Positions 1 to 5,171 of a DNA stretch of 5,171 nucleotides are shown piece by piece. Source of the stretch: Acidobacteriota bacterium (GTDB lineage: Bacteria; Acidobacteriota; Vicinamibacteria; Vicinamibacterales; JAKQTR01); assembly GCA_026393735.1 (NCBI GenBank), contig JAPKZP010000493.1:1-5171 (forward strand), given 5' to 3'. How positions within the stretch are numbered: position 1 is the first letter of the stretch; each line of letters begins with the position of its first letter. A model generated the notes under the pieces. The model had not been told where the DNA came from. It saw only the letters and a program-made list of their open reading frames with translations, and did not search any database. The position numbers and the translations under genes were made by a program.

Positions 1-223
1 CGACCTCGTCAGGCCCCGCGAGGAACGTGTCGAGGTTGCGCGCGGGCGACCCCGATGCCCACGTCATCCAGGCGGCGTCGATGTAGTCCGGCCCCTTCTT
101 GAACCCGCGGACCGACAGGCCGCGGTCGCGCGCACCCAGGAGGAGCGCCAGCGTGACAAGCGTCTTGCCGGAGTCGCCCGCGATCCCGGCGACGACGAGG
201 CGAGGCGTGGAGGCGGCCGTCAC
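1..223 (-). CDS. dsrN: DsrN, siroheme amidase of the CobB/CbiA family, 5' part only
   Basis: The first 74 codons of a gene that continues past the left edge. The N terminus contains a P-loop, GIAGDSGKT at about residues 13-21, and then FKKGPDYIDAAW at 41-52, the signature of cobyrinic acid a,c-diamide synthase (CobB/CbiA) ATPases, followed by RNLD (62-65). In dsr clusters this family is DsrN, proposed to use glutamine and ATP to amidate siroheme to the siroamide cofactor of DsrAB. A true cobalamin-pathway CobB would have the same N terminus, so the assignment depends on the position directly after dsrP. The GTG start at 223 overlaps the dsrP stop as GTGA. It puts the P-loop within 20 residues of the N terminus, as usual in this family, and no ATG or GTG in frame lies just upstream. 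The glutamine amidotransferase half is not visible. Confidence 0.87.
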   Translation of the reverse strand, partial: MTAASTPRLVVAGIAGDSGKTLVTLALLLGARDRGLSVRGFKKGPDYIDAAWMTWASGSPARNLDTFLAGPDEV

Positions 224-1380
224 CTGTCGCTCGCCCGCACGTCGGTGGTGATCTTGAAGAACGCCGTGACCATGGCGGCGCCTACCGCCCACACGCCCGC
301 CGTGATGGTGAGTTCGCGCGCCGTCGGGACGTAGTCGGCCACAGCCCCGAGGGGCGACGGGACGAACCCCCCGACAATCAGCCCCAGCCCCTTGTCAATC
401 CAGAGCGACACGAAGACCGCTGCGCATGCCACTGCGAGCGTCGCGTCGCGGGACCTCGTCGCGGGCACGATCAGGAGCACGAGCGCCACGACGGCGAGGC
501 CGGCCGATGCCCACATCCAGGGGACCAGCGCGGCATGGCCTTCGAGGCCCGCATAGAGATACCTGAAATGCAGCACATGCTCCGGCACCTGGCTGTAGAA
601 CGCGGTGAACATCTCGAGCAGGAGGAAGAACACGTGTGTGGCCGTCGCGTAGGCCACAATCACCGCAATGCTCCCGATCGCCTCGCGCGCGACGCGAAGC
701 CGCCACCACCGGCGGAGCCCCAGGCACAGCAGGATCAGCAGCGCCGGTCCCGCCGCGAACGCCGATACGAGGAAGCGCGGAGCCAGCATCGCCGTCAGCC
801 AGAACGAACGCCCAGGCAGGCCGTTGTAGAGGAAGGCCGTCACGGTGTGGATGCTGATGGCCCACGGGATCGAGAGCACGATGACGGGCCTGATCCAGCG
901 AGGCGGCGCCGCCCCGGTCCGTTCGGCCTCGAGGGTCACGCGCGTGATGACCACGTTCAGCGCGAGGTAGCCGCCAAGGGCGGCCATGTCCCAGAACATC
1001 ATCGACCACGGCGTCGGATAGCGCAGCACGTTCAGGACGCGCGACGGCTGCCCCATGTCGATCACGATGAACAACCCGCACATGACGACGGCCGTGATGG
1101 CCAAAAACTCCCCGAGGATCGTCACACGGGCGAACAGCTTGTAATCGTGCAGGTAGTACGGCAGCACCACCATGACCGCCGACGCCGCCACGCCCACCAG
1201 GAACGTGAACTGGGCGATGTACAGGCCCCAGGTGATGTCCCGGCTCAGGCCCGTCACGCCAAGCCCGGTCTGCAGCTGCACTCCGTAGCTCCACGCCCCG
1301 GCGCCCGCGACGGCCAGCAAAACCGTCATCCAGGCCCAGTAGCCGCGGCCGCCCCGCAGCGCCTTCTCGAACATGAACAT
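220..1380 (-). CDS. dsrP: DsrP, NrfD/PsrC-type membrane subunit of DsrMKJOP
   Basis: 386-residue polytopic membrane protein of the NrfD/PsrC family, thought to form the second quinone-interacting membrane subunit and to pair with DsrO on the periplasmic side. About ten hydrophobic helices can be traced, near residues 16-34, 53-74, 88-108, 130-147, 164-184, 199-222, 235-258, 285-306, 313-332 and 356-376. Family-like segments are the loop around residues 109-131 (DMGQPSRVLNVLRY, then PWSMMFWD) and the region at 173-194 (WAISIHTVTAFLYNGLPG, then SFW). Acidic and His residues within helices (for example E256 and H249) could serve proton or quinone chemistry, but this is inference. The start at 1380 lies 7 nt after GAGG; a second ATG two codons later (1374) is a possible alternative. 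It is preceded by the only sizeable gap in the operon (61 nt) and overlaps dsrN by 4 nt (GTGA). Confidence 0.94.
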   Translation of the reverse strand: MFMFEKALRGGRGYWAWMTVLLAVAGAGAWSYGVQLQTGLGVTGLSRDITWGLYIAQFTFLVGVAASAVMVVLPYYLHDYKLFARVTILGEFLAITAVVMCGLFIVIDMGQPSRVLNVLRYPTPWSMMFWDMAALGGYLALNVVITRVTLEAERTGAAPPRWIRPVIVLSIPWAISIHTVTAFLYNGLPGRSFWLTAMLAPRFLVSAFAAGPALLILLCLGLRRWWRLRVAREAIGSIAVIVAYATATHVFFLLLEMFTAFYSQVPEHVLHFRYLYAGLEGHAALVPWMWASAGLAVVALVLLIVPATRSRDATLAVACAAVFVSLWIDKGLGLIVGGFVPSPLGAVADYVPTARELTITAGVWAVGAAMVTAFFKITTDVRASDR

Positions 1381-1441
1381 CCGTTCGCCTCGCGTTTCGA
1401 GTCCGGTCTGCGTCCGCGCGGACCTGCGCCGCGCCGCGTGG
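1381..1441 (-). other. dsrO-dsrP intergenic gap with a 12-bp palindrome
   Basis: The only non-coding gap longer than 9 nt in the window, 61 nt between the dsrO stop and the dsrP start. It contains a perfect 12-bp palindrome, GTCCGCGCGGAC, at 1412-1423, and a GTCCG at 1401-1405 that could pair with the CGGAC of the palindrome instead. No run of T follows on the transcribed strand, so a classical terminator is not supported. In DNA this rich in G+C, short palindromes of this kind are common and may have no function. Confidence 0.35.
1388..1391 (-). promoter_or_regulatory. Ribosome binding site of dsrP
   Basis: GAGG on the minus strand, 7 nt before the ATG at 1380. It favours this ATG over the second one at 1374, which would leave a 13-nt spacer. 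Confidence 0.55.
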
Positions 1442-2182
1442 TCAGATCACGTAGTACACCTGCGGTCGAGTCCCCAGCTCCGGCCTGCGCCGGATGGCGT
1501 ACCGCTCCGCCAGCAGCCGGCGGATGTCCGATGCCGGATCGCGGAGATCGCCGAACACCATGGCGTGCTCCGGGCAGGCTTCCACGCACGCGGGCAACTG
1601 CCCCACCGCCAGGCGCTCCTCGCAGAGGTTGCACTTCTCGACGACCCCGCGGGTCCTGGCCGGGTACGGGCTCAGCGGGGACGGGACGAACGGCTGCGGG
1701 TCGACCCAGTTGAAGCTGCGGGACCCGTACGGACACGCGGCCACGCAGTAGCGGCAGCCGATGCACCGGTGCGCGTCGACTGTCACCACGCCGTCGTCGC
1801 GTGCCCACGTCGCCTGGGTCGGGCAGACGCGGACGCACGGCGGATTGTCACAGTGGTTGCAGAACACCGTCACAGAGCGGCCGCGAAGTGCCGCGGTGAT
1901 CGTGTCCGCGTCCTCCACGGCGAGGGCGCGTTCGAACGGCTCCTTCCAGATCCACTTCACTTCGTGCCGGACGTCGGGGATCGCGGGCACGTTGTGCGCG
2001 CGATGACAGGCGTCGATGCAGGAGCGGCAGCCGTCGGCGGCAACGCATTTGCGAACGTCAATCGCCATGCCGAGCCGGCGGCGCCGGATCCCGCTTGCTG
2101 CACAGCCCAGCGCCACGGCTGCCGCCGACGCCACCGCGGCGCTGCCGGCCACCCGCAGGAATACGCGGCGGCCCGGCCTCAT
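1442..2182 (-). CDS. dsrO: DsrO, Tat-exported ferredoxin subunit with four [4Fe-4S] sites
   Basis: 246-residue periplasmic Fe-S protein of the NrfC/HmeA type, expected to pass electrons between DsrP and DsrJ. The N terminus is a twin-arginine signal: RRVFLR at residues 5-10, then an Ala/Val-rich core to about residue 26. Sixteen cysteines fall into four groups: C46, C52, C55, C59; C108, C111, C116, C120 (CNHC, later CVRVCP); C140, C143, C146, C150 (CIGCRYCVAACP); and C184, C187, C199, C203 (CNLC, later CVEACP). This is the usual arrangement for four [4Fe-4S] clusters. The ATG at 2182 is preferred because it begins the Tat signal, follows GGAGG at 6 nt and overlaps the dsrJ stop as ATGA. The frame stays open upstream to about 2515, but that 111-codon stretch is only an alternate reading of dsrJ. 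Whether the signal is cleaved by signal peptidase I or at a weak lipobox-like ALGC (24-27) is unclear. Confidence 0.94.
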   Translation of the reverse strand: MRPGRRVFLRVAGSAAVASAAAVALGCAASGIRRRRLGMAIDVRKCVAADGCRSCIDACHRAHNVPAIPDVRHEVKWIWKEPFERALAVEDADTITAALRGRSVTVFCNHCDNPPCVRVCPTQATWARDDGVVTVDAHRCIGCRYCVAACPYGSRSFNWVDPQPFVPSPLSPYPARTRGVVEKCNLCEERLAVGQLPACVEACPEHAMVFGDLRDPASDIRRLLAERYAIRRRPELGTRPQVYYVI

Positions 2183-2580
2183 CGGACGCCTCCGGCGACG
2201 GTGACAGCCGGTGGCACGACGTGGCAGTTCCAGCACGTCGGCGTCACTCCCGCGTAGTCGTGGCATCGGTCGCAGAACTTCGTCTTGTCCGTGTGACAGG
2301 CGCCGATGCAGGTCCCCGAGAGGCTCATCGTCACCACGCGGCCGTCGCTGTCGACGTACGTGCGAACGCCGTCGCGCACCACGCGGTCTCGCCACTGCAC
2401 GAGGAGGGTCATGTGCGAGGCGCGCATGAACTCCACGGGCGCGACGCACGCCGTGGCGCCCGCCGGCCTGGGCAGGTCCGGACGCCGGGGCGGCGCGGAC
2501 GCCACCGCGCGCCACGCAGGCCAGGTGACGAGCACGAGGACGACGGCGAACGCGCCGAGGATCCAGCCGCGATCACGCAC
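2179..2580 (-). CDS. dsrJ: DsrJ, periplasmic triheme cytochrome c of DsrMKJOP (GTG start)
   Basis: 133-residue membrane-anchored cytochrome c. A hydrophobic segment at about residues 7-26 looks like an uncleaved signal anchor, placing the rest in the periplasm. Three heme c sites lie close together: C91-C95-H96, C103-C106-H107 (CDRCH) and C116-C119-H120 (CWNCH). The first reads CIGACH, a CX3CH motif and not the standard CXXCH. Cys45, in the CVAPVEFMRASHM segment, lies where Allochromatium vinosum DsrJ has Cys46, the proposed distal ligand of its unusual His/Cys heme; His56 is another candidate axial ligand. The GTG at 2580 is chosen because it follows GGAGG at 5 nt and puts the anchor at the N terminus. 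An ATG 20 codons upstream in the same frame would only add an Arg-rich stretch inside dsrK and lacks such a site. The gene overlaps dsrK by 8 nt and dsrO by 4 nt (ATGA). Confidence 0.92.
   Translation of the reverse strand: MRDRGWILGAFAVVLVLVTWPAWRAVASAPPRRPDLPRPAGATACVAPVEFMRASHMTLLVQWRDRVVRDGVRTYVDSDGRVVTMSLSGTCIGACHTDKTKFCDRCHDYAGVTPTCWNCHVVPPAVTVAGGVR
2189..2193 (-). promoter_or_regulatory. Ribosome binding site of dsrO
   Basis: GGAGG on the minus strand, 6 nt before the ATG at 2182 and within the 3' end of dsrJ. It supports the start that opens directly into the Tat signal peptide and excludes the much longer open frame extending upstream. Confidence 0.7.
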
Positions 2581-4189
2581 GGTCACCTCCCGGGCACGCC
2601 AGCGGATCGCCCCGGACATCGGTCGTCCGCGGCTTCTCACCCGTCATCACGAGGGCGTTGCCCACGAGTTCGTGGACGCCGGCGACCTCGACGCCGGGCA
2701 CCCAGTACTCGAGCAGCGGCGGCAACGTCGCCTTGTCGATGGCGCGGATGCAGGCCACGCAATTCGTGCCGTGGCGCTGCCGCACGTCGTCGACCGCCAT
2801 CGCGCGCGGTCGGCCGCCGCGCATGAGCATTTCGAGGTTCTCGTCGGTGCCGAGACCCGCGCCGCTGCCGCAGCAGAGGGTCCGCTCGCGGATCGTGTCC
2901 TCCGCCATCTCGTGGAAGTGGTTGAGGACGTGCCGCAGGATCAGCCTCGGCTCCTCGTAGAGGCCCATGCCCCGCGCGGGATTGCACGAGTCGTGGAAGG
3001 TGACGTTCCAGTGGTTGTTGCGCGAGCGGTCGAGCGTCAGCTTGCCGTGCGCGATGAGGTCGGCGGTGAACTCGCAGATATGCACCATCTTCGTCGACGC
3101 CGCGTGCGCGAAGCGGGTGCCGGTGACGGGCGACACGGGCACCTCGAGGAAGCCGGCCGGGCCGTTCATCGTGCCCATGTACTGGTGCACCACGCGCCAC
3201 ATGTGACCGCACTCGCCGCCAAGGATCCACTTCACGCCGAGGCGCTTCGCTTCCGAGTAGATCTTGGCATTCAGCTGCTTCATCAACTCGTGCGACGCGA
3301 ACAGGCCGAAGTTGCCGCCCTCGGACGCGAACGCGCTGAACGTGTAGTCGACGCCGGCCTCGTGCAGCACCATGAGGTAGCCGAGCAGCGTGAAGTAGTG
3401 GGGCGTGCCGAAGTAGTCGGCCGACGGCACGACGAGCAGCACGTCCGCGCCCTTGCGGTCGATCGGGATGTCGATGCGAATGCCGGTCAGCTCCTCGATT
3501 TCGCCGGCGGCGAACTCGAGGCTGTCGCGGAAGCCGTGCGGCTGAACGCCCAAGTGGTTGCCGACCCGATCGCAGGTCGCGGCCGGCTCGATGATCCACT
3601 GGATGTTACAGCCCACCAGATTCAGGAGCTCGCGGCCGATCATCGTGATCTCCGCGGTGTCGATCCCGTACGGGCAGTACACCGAACAGCGCCGGCACTC
3701 GGTGCACTGGTAGAAGTAGTAGAACCACTCTTTCAGCACGTCCTCGGTGAGGTCCCGGGCGCCGGCCAGCGGGCCGAGCAGGCGGCCAGCCGGGGTGAAG
3801 TAGCGCCGGTACACCGAACGGATCAGCTCGGCTCGGAGCACCGGGGTGTTCCGCGGGTCGCCGCTGCCGAGGTAGAAGTGGCACTTGTCCGCGCACGCCC
3901 CGCACCGCACGCACAGATCCATGAACAGGCGGAAGGACCGGTACCGGGCCAGCCGGTCGCGCATCCCCTCGAGGATGATCGCCTGCCAGTCCGGCGGCAG
4001 CTTCCAATCCGCGTCGTGCGGCTGCCAGTCGCGCGGGTTCGGCAGGCCGAGGTGTTCCACGTGCTTGCGGGGCGCCGCGTAGTTGTAGGTGCCCCTGCGG
4101 AACTCCGCCGGCAGATCGCGCCATCCGCGCCTCGGAGGCGCGTAGTCGACCTGTGCGAGGTCGGCCGGCCGGGGTTTCTGTTGGGCCAT
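2573..4189 (-). CDS. dsrK: DsrK, HdrD-like Fe-S subunit of DsrMKJOP
   Basis: 538-residue cytoplasmic Fe-S protein, the catalytic subunit that is thought to act on the cysteine pair of DsrC, as HdrD acts on the CoM-CoB heterodisulfide. The N-terminal part carries two [4Fe-4S] ferredoxin motifs: C93, C96, C99, C103 (CVRCGACADKC, followed by His and not Pro) and C162, C165, C168, C172 (CTECRRCSVYCP). The C-terminal half is a CCG domain: an earlier GECGH motif with C327, then C402, the Cys-Cys-Gly at 439-441 and CVAC at 477-480, as expected for the noncubane [4Fe-4S] cluster of HdrB/HdrD. No signal peptide or membrane helix is visible, so it should sit on the cytoplasmic face bound to DsrM. The ATG follows dsrM by 9 nt; the family-like N terminus (PPRRGWRDLP..., then GLPNPRDW at 48-55) supports this start, though the Shine-Dalgarno is poorly placed. 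Its end overlaps the dsrJ start by 8 nt. Confidence 0.96.
   Translation of the reverse strand: MAQQKPRPADLAQVDYAPPRRGWRDLPAEFRRGTYNYAAPRKHVEHLGLPNPRDWQPHDADWKLPPDWQAIILEGMRDRLARYRSFRLFMDLCVRCGACADKCHFYLGSGDPRNTPVLRAELIRSVYRRYFTPAGRLLGPLAGARDLTEDVLKEWFYYFYQCTECRRCSVYCPYGIDTAEITMIGRELLNLVGCNIQWIIEPAATCDRVGNHLGVQPHGFRDSLEFAAGEIEELTGIRIDIPIDRKGADVLLVVPSADYFGTPHYFTLLGYLMVLHEAGVDYTFSAFASEGGNFGLFASHELMKQLNAKIYSEAKRLGVKWILGGECGHMWRVVHQYMGTMNGPAGFLEVPVSPVTGTRFAHAASTKMVHICEFTADLIAHGKLTLDRSRNNHWNVTFHDSCNPARGMGLYEEPRLILRHVLNHFHEMAEDTIRERTLCCGSGAGLGTDENLEMLMRGGRPRAMAVDDVRQRHGTNCVACIRAIDKATLPPLLEYWVPGVEVAGVHELVGNALVMTGEKPRTTDVRGDPLACPGGDRA
2586..2590 (-). promoter_or_regulatory. Ribosome binding site of dsrJ
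   Basis: GGAGG on the minus strand, 5 nt before the GTG at 2580 and inside the dsrK coding end. It decides the dsrJ start in favour of GTG over the upstream in-frame ATG at 2640. Confidence 0.7.
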
Positions 4190-4198
4190 GTCCTCTGC

Positions 4199-5152
4199 CT
4201 ACGTACGGCCGGCGCTGTCCGGCGGATCGTCGTCCACGGGCAGGCCGGCGATCTTCAACTTGTCGCGGAATTCCTCCTGCCACGCCGCGTGCGTGTGGAG
4301 GGGCACCGGCGCGTTCCACGGGTTGACGTGGCGCCGGCGCCGGCTGTCGTTTGCCTGATTGCGCGTCGGGCTGAGCCACACACCCACGCCGTGCACCATC
4401 TTGCTGAACGGCAGGACGGCCAACAGGCACGCGACACTCGCCACGTGCAGCGCGACCCACGCGACGGCGTCGGGGAGCGGGGCCGGGTGGCCGGCCGCCA
4501 GGCTGAGTGTCCAGTGTCGCGTGGCGACAATGTCGGTGCGGACCACATAGCGCAGCACGAGGCCGGTCCCGACGATCGCCGACAGGACGGCGAGCGCCAG
4601 GTAATCCGCGGGCAGCGTGATGTAGCGCAGCAGGGGATCGCGCAACCGGCGCGCCAGCAAATACGCCAACGCCCCGACAACGATGGCATCCGTCGCGTAC
4701 CAGCGAGGGAGCCCGATATCGAAGAACCCGTCGACGGCGGTCAACGCCGACACCAGGACCGGGACCGGCTCGACGAACAACCGCAAGTGCCGCGCCACGA
4801 TCACCAGCAGCGACCAGTGCAGCGCCATGGCGCCCAGCCAGAGCGCCTTGCGCTCCCGGAAGATCGGGCTCGCGTGCCCGGGTGAGCCGGGCGGCGGCGG
4901 CGCGAACGCAGTGTTGCGGAAAAGCGATCGGAACAGCAGACCTTCGAGCGCCATACGCCCGACGACGCCGAGGCGCGTCGACGGGCTCTCGACGGCGCTG
5001 GCGGCGATCCCCGCCACCGAGGGCTGCTGCCCGCTGGTGGTCGGGATCTGGAACGGTTCCGGTGTCGCGGCCCAGACCCACACGCGCCACGTCATGCCGA
5101 CGATGCAGACGACGGCCGCACCGTAGAGGGCGAGGGTCAGGACGAGCGACAT
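4199..5152 (-). CDS. dsrM: DsrM, NarI-like di-heme cytochrome b membrane subunit of DsrMKJOP
   Basis: 317-residue integral membrane protein of the respiratory nitrate reductase gamma-subunit (NarI) type. It should exchange electrons with the quinone pool and pass them to or from DsrK on the cytoplasmic side. Hydrophobic helices lie at about residues 3-28, 103-127, 153-168, 180-203 and 228-250, followed by a charged C-terminal tail of about 60 residues. His112 and His122 (10 apart) in the second helix, and His236 and His254 (18 apart) in the last, reproduce the spacing of the four heme-b ligands of NarI (56/66 and 187/205), which implies two b hemes. Between helices 1 and 2 is a soluble loop of about 70 residues with a family-like FRSLFR segment (74-79), then a proline-rich stretch (APPPPGSPG, 84-92). 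The ATG lies 6 nt after the presumed dsrC stop, without a clear ribosome binding site, which suggests translational coupling. A 9-nt gap separates it from dsrK. Order and partners make DsrM far likelier than HmeC/TmcC relatives. Confidence 0.93.
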   Translation of the reverse strand: MSLVLTLALYGAAVVCIVGMTWRVWVWAATPEPFQIPTTSGQQPSVAGIAASAVESPSTRLGVVGRMALEGLLFRSLFRNTAFAPPPPGSPGHASPIFRERKALWLGAMALHWSLLVIVARHLRLFVEPVPVLVSALTAVDGFFDIGLPRWYATDAIVVGALAYLLARRLRDPLLRYITLPADYLALAVLSAIVGTGLVLRYVVRTDIVATRHWTLSLAAGHPAPLPDAVAWVALHVASVACLLAVLPFSKMVHGVGVWLSPTRNQANDSRRRRHVNPWNAPVPLHTHAAWQEEFRDKLKIAGLPVDDDPPDSAGRT

Positions 5153-5158
5153 GTCCGT

Positions 5159-5171
5159 CTACACGCAGCCC
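5159..5171 (-). CDS. dsrC: DsrC C-terminal tail, partial (last codons only)
   Basis: Only the final codons are inside the window. Read on the minus strand they give Gly-Cys-Val-stop (GGC TGC GTG TAG), preceded by a codon ending in G. DsrC/TusE-type proteins end in a flexible arm with two conserved cysteines, the last one penultimate in a typical Thr-Gly-Cys-Val ending; the visible G fits a Thr ACG codon. That last cysteine carries substrate sulfur from the sulfite reductase DsrAB and forms the trisulfide or disulfide that DsrK is thought to act on. The stop lies 6 nt before the dsrM start, so the two genes are almost certainly cotranscribed. The call rests on three residues plus context, so it is probable and not proven; the gene body lies beyond the right edge. 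Confidence 0.72.

Noticed and set aside
535..1713. Open frame of 392 codons on the plus strand, antisense to dsrP and dsrO
   Set aside because: Same composition artefact: Arg/His/Pro-rich, no domain, and opposite two clearly recognised genes.
2183..2515. N-terminal extension of dsrO by 111 codons to an ATG at 2515
   Set aside because: The extension is an out-of-frame reading of dsrJ, Arg-rich and without motifs, and it would bury the Tat signal. The ATG at 2182 has GGAGG and an ATGA overlap.
2581..2640. ATG start for dsrJ 20 codons upstream
   Set aside because: It would place an Arg-rich peptide ahead of the signal anchor and lies well inside dsrK; the GTG at 2580 has a well-spaced GGAGG.
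4189..4199. Assignment of dsrM/dsrK as HmeC/HmeD or TmcB-type paralogues, or as heterodisulfide reductase HdrE/HdrD of a methanogen
   Set aside because: The presence in order of J, O, P and N, plus the GCV tail of a DsrC-like gene, points to the dsr operon; the bacterial heme c and Tat signals also argue against a methanogen.
2306..4885. Open frame of 859 codons on the plus strand, antisense to dsrJ, dsrK and dsrM
   Set aside because: Its translation is a low-complexity mix of Arg, Ala, His and Val without a recognisable domain. It lies in register opposite genes whose third codon positions are nearly all G or C, which removes stops from the other strand. All of the real protein signatures are on the minus strand.
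3606..5090. Open frame of 494 codons on the minus strand overlapping dsrM and dsrK in another frame
   Set aside because: An Arg/Ala/Pro-rich alternate reading that spans the dsrM-dsrK junction; the competing frame carries the heme ligands and Fe-S motifs.

Overview
The window holds most of a dissimilatory sulfur metabolism (dsr) operon, read entirely on the minus strand. In transcription order (right to left) it contains the last codons of a probable dsrC, then complete dsrM, dsrK, dsrJ, dsrO and dsrP, then the 5' part of dsrN, which runs off the left edge. Coding density is close to 100%: junctions are 4- or 8-nt overlaps or gaps of 6 and 9 nt. The one larger gap is 61 nt, between dsrO and dsrP. 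I see no promoter, terminator, RNA gene, mobile element or CRISPR array, and no gene-free stretch longer than 61 nt.

The five complete genes encode the DsrMKJOP membrane complex. DsrM is a NarI-like di-heme b membrane subunit. DsrK is a cytoplasmic HdrD-like Fe-S protein with the CCG-type catalytic cysteines. DsrJ is a membrane-anchored periplasmic triheme cytochrome c. DsrO is a Tat-exported ferredoxin with four [4Fe-4S] sites. DsrP is an NrfD-type membrane subunit with about ten helices. In known systems the complex exchanges electrons between the quinone pool (and periplasmic carriers) and the C-terminal cysteines of DsrC, the sulfur carrier that links it to the sulfite reductase DsrAB. 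DsrN amidates siroheme to the siroamide used by DsrAB. So the window joins the electron-transfer module, its protein substrate and a cofactor-maturation enzyme in one transcription unit.

The DNA is strongly G+C-rich (about two thirds by eye), which opens many spurious reading frames on the other strand. The organism is a bacterium with dsr-type sulfur metabolism. The order C-M-K-J-O-P-N without dsrL between dsrK and dsrJ differs from the Allochromatium vinosum arrangement (M-K-L-J-O-P-N). It recalls the dsr clusters reported from uncultured Acidobacteriota. That affiliation is a tentative inference from gene order and composition. Whether the pathway runs reductively (sulfite/sulfate respiration) or oxidatively cannot be settled here, because dsrAB, dsrD, dsrL and dsrEFH all lie outside the window.

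I do not see a wholly new system. The points that deserve a second look are the CX3CH heme motif in DsrJ, the dsrC tail at the edge and the gene order.
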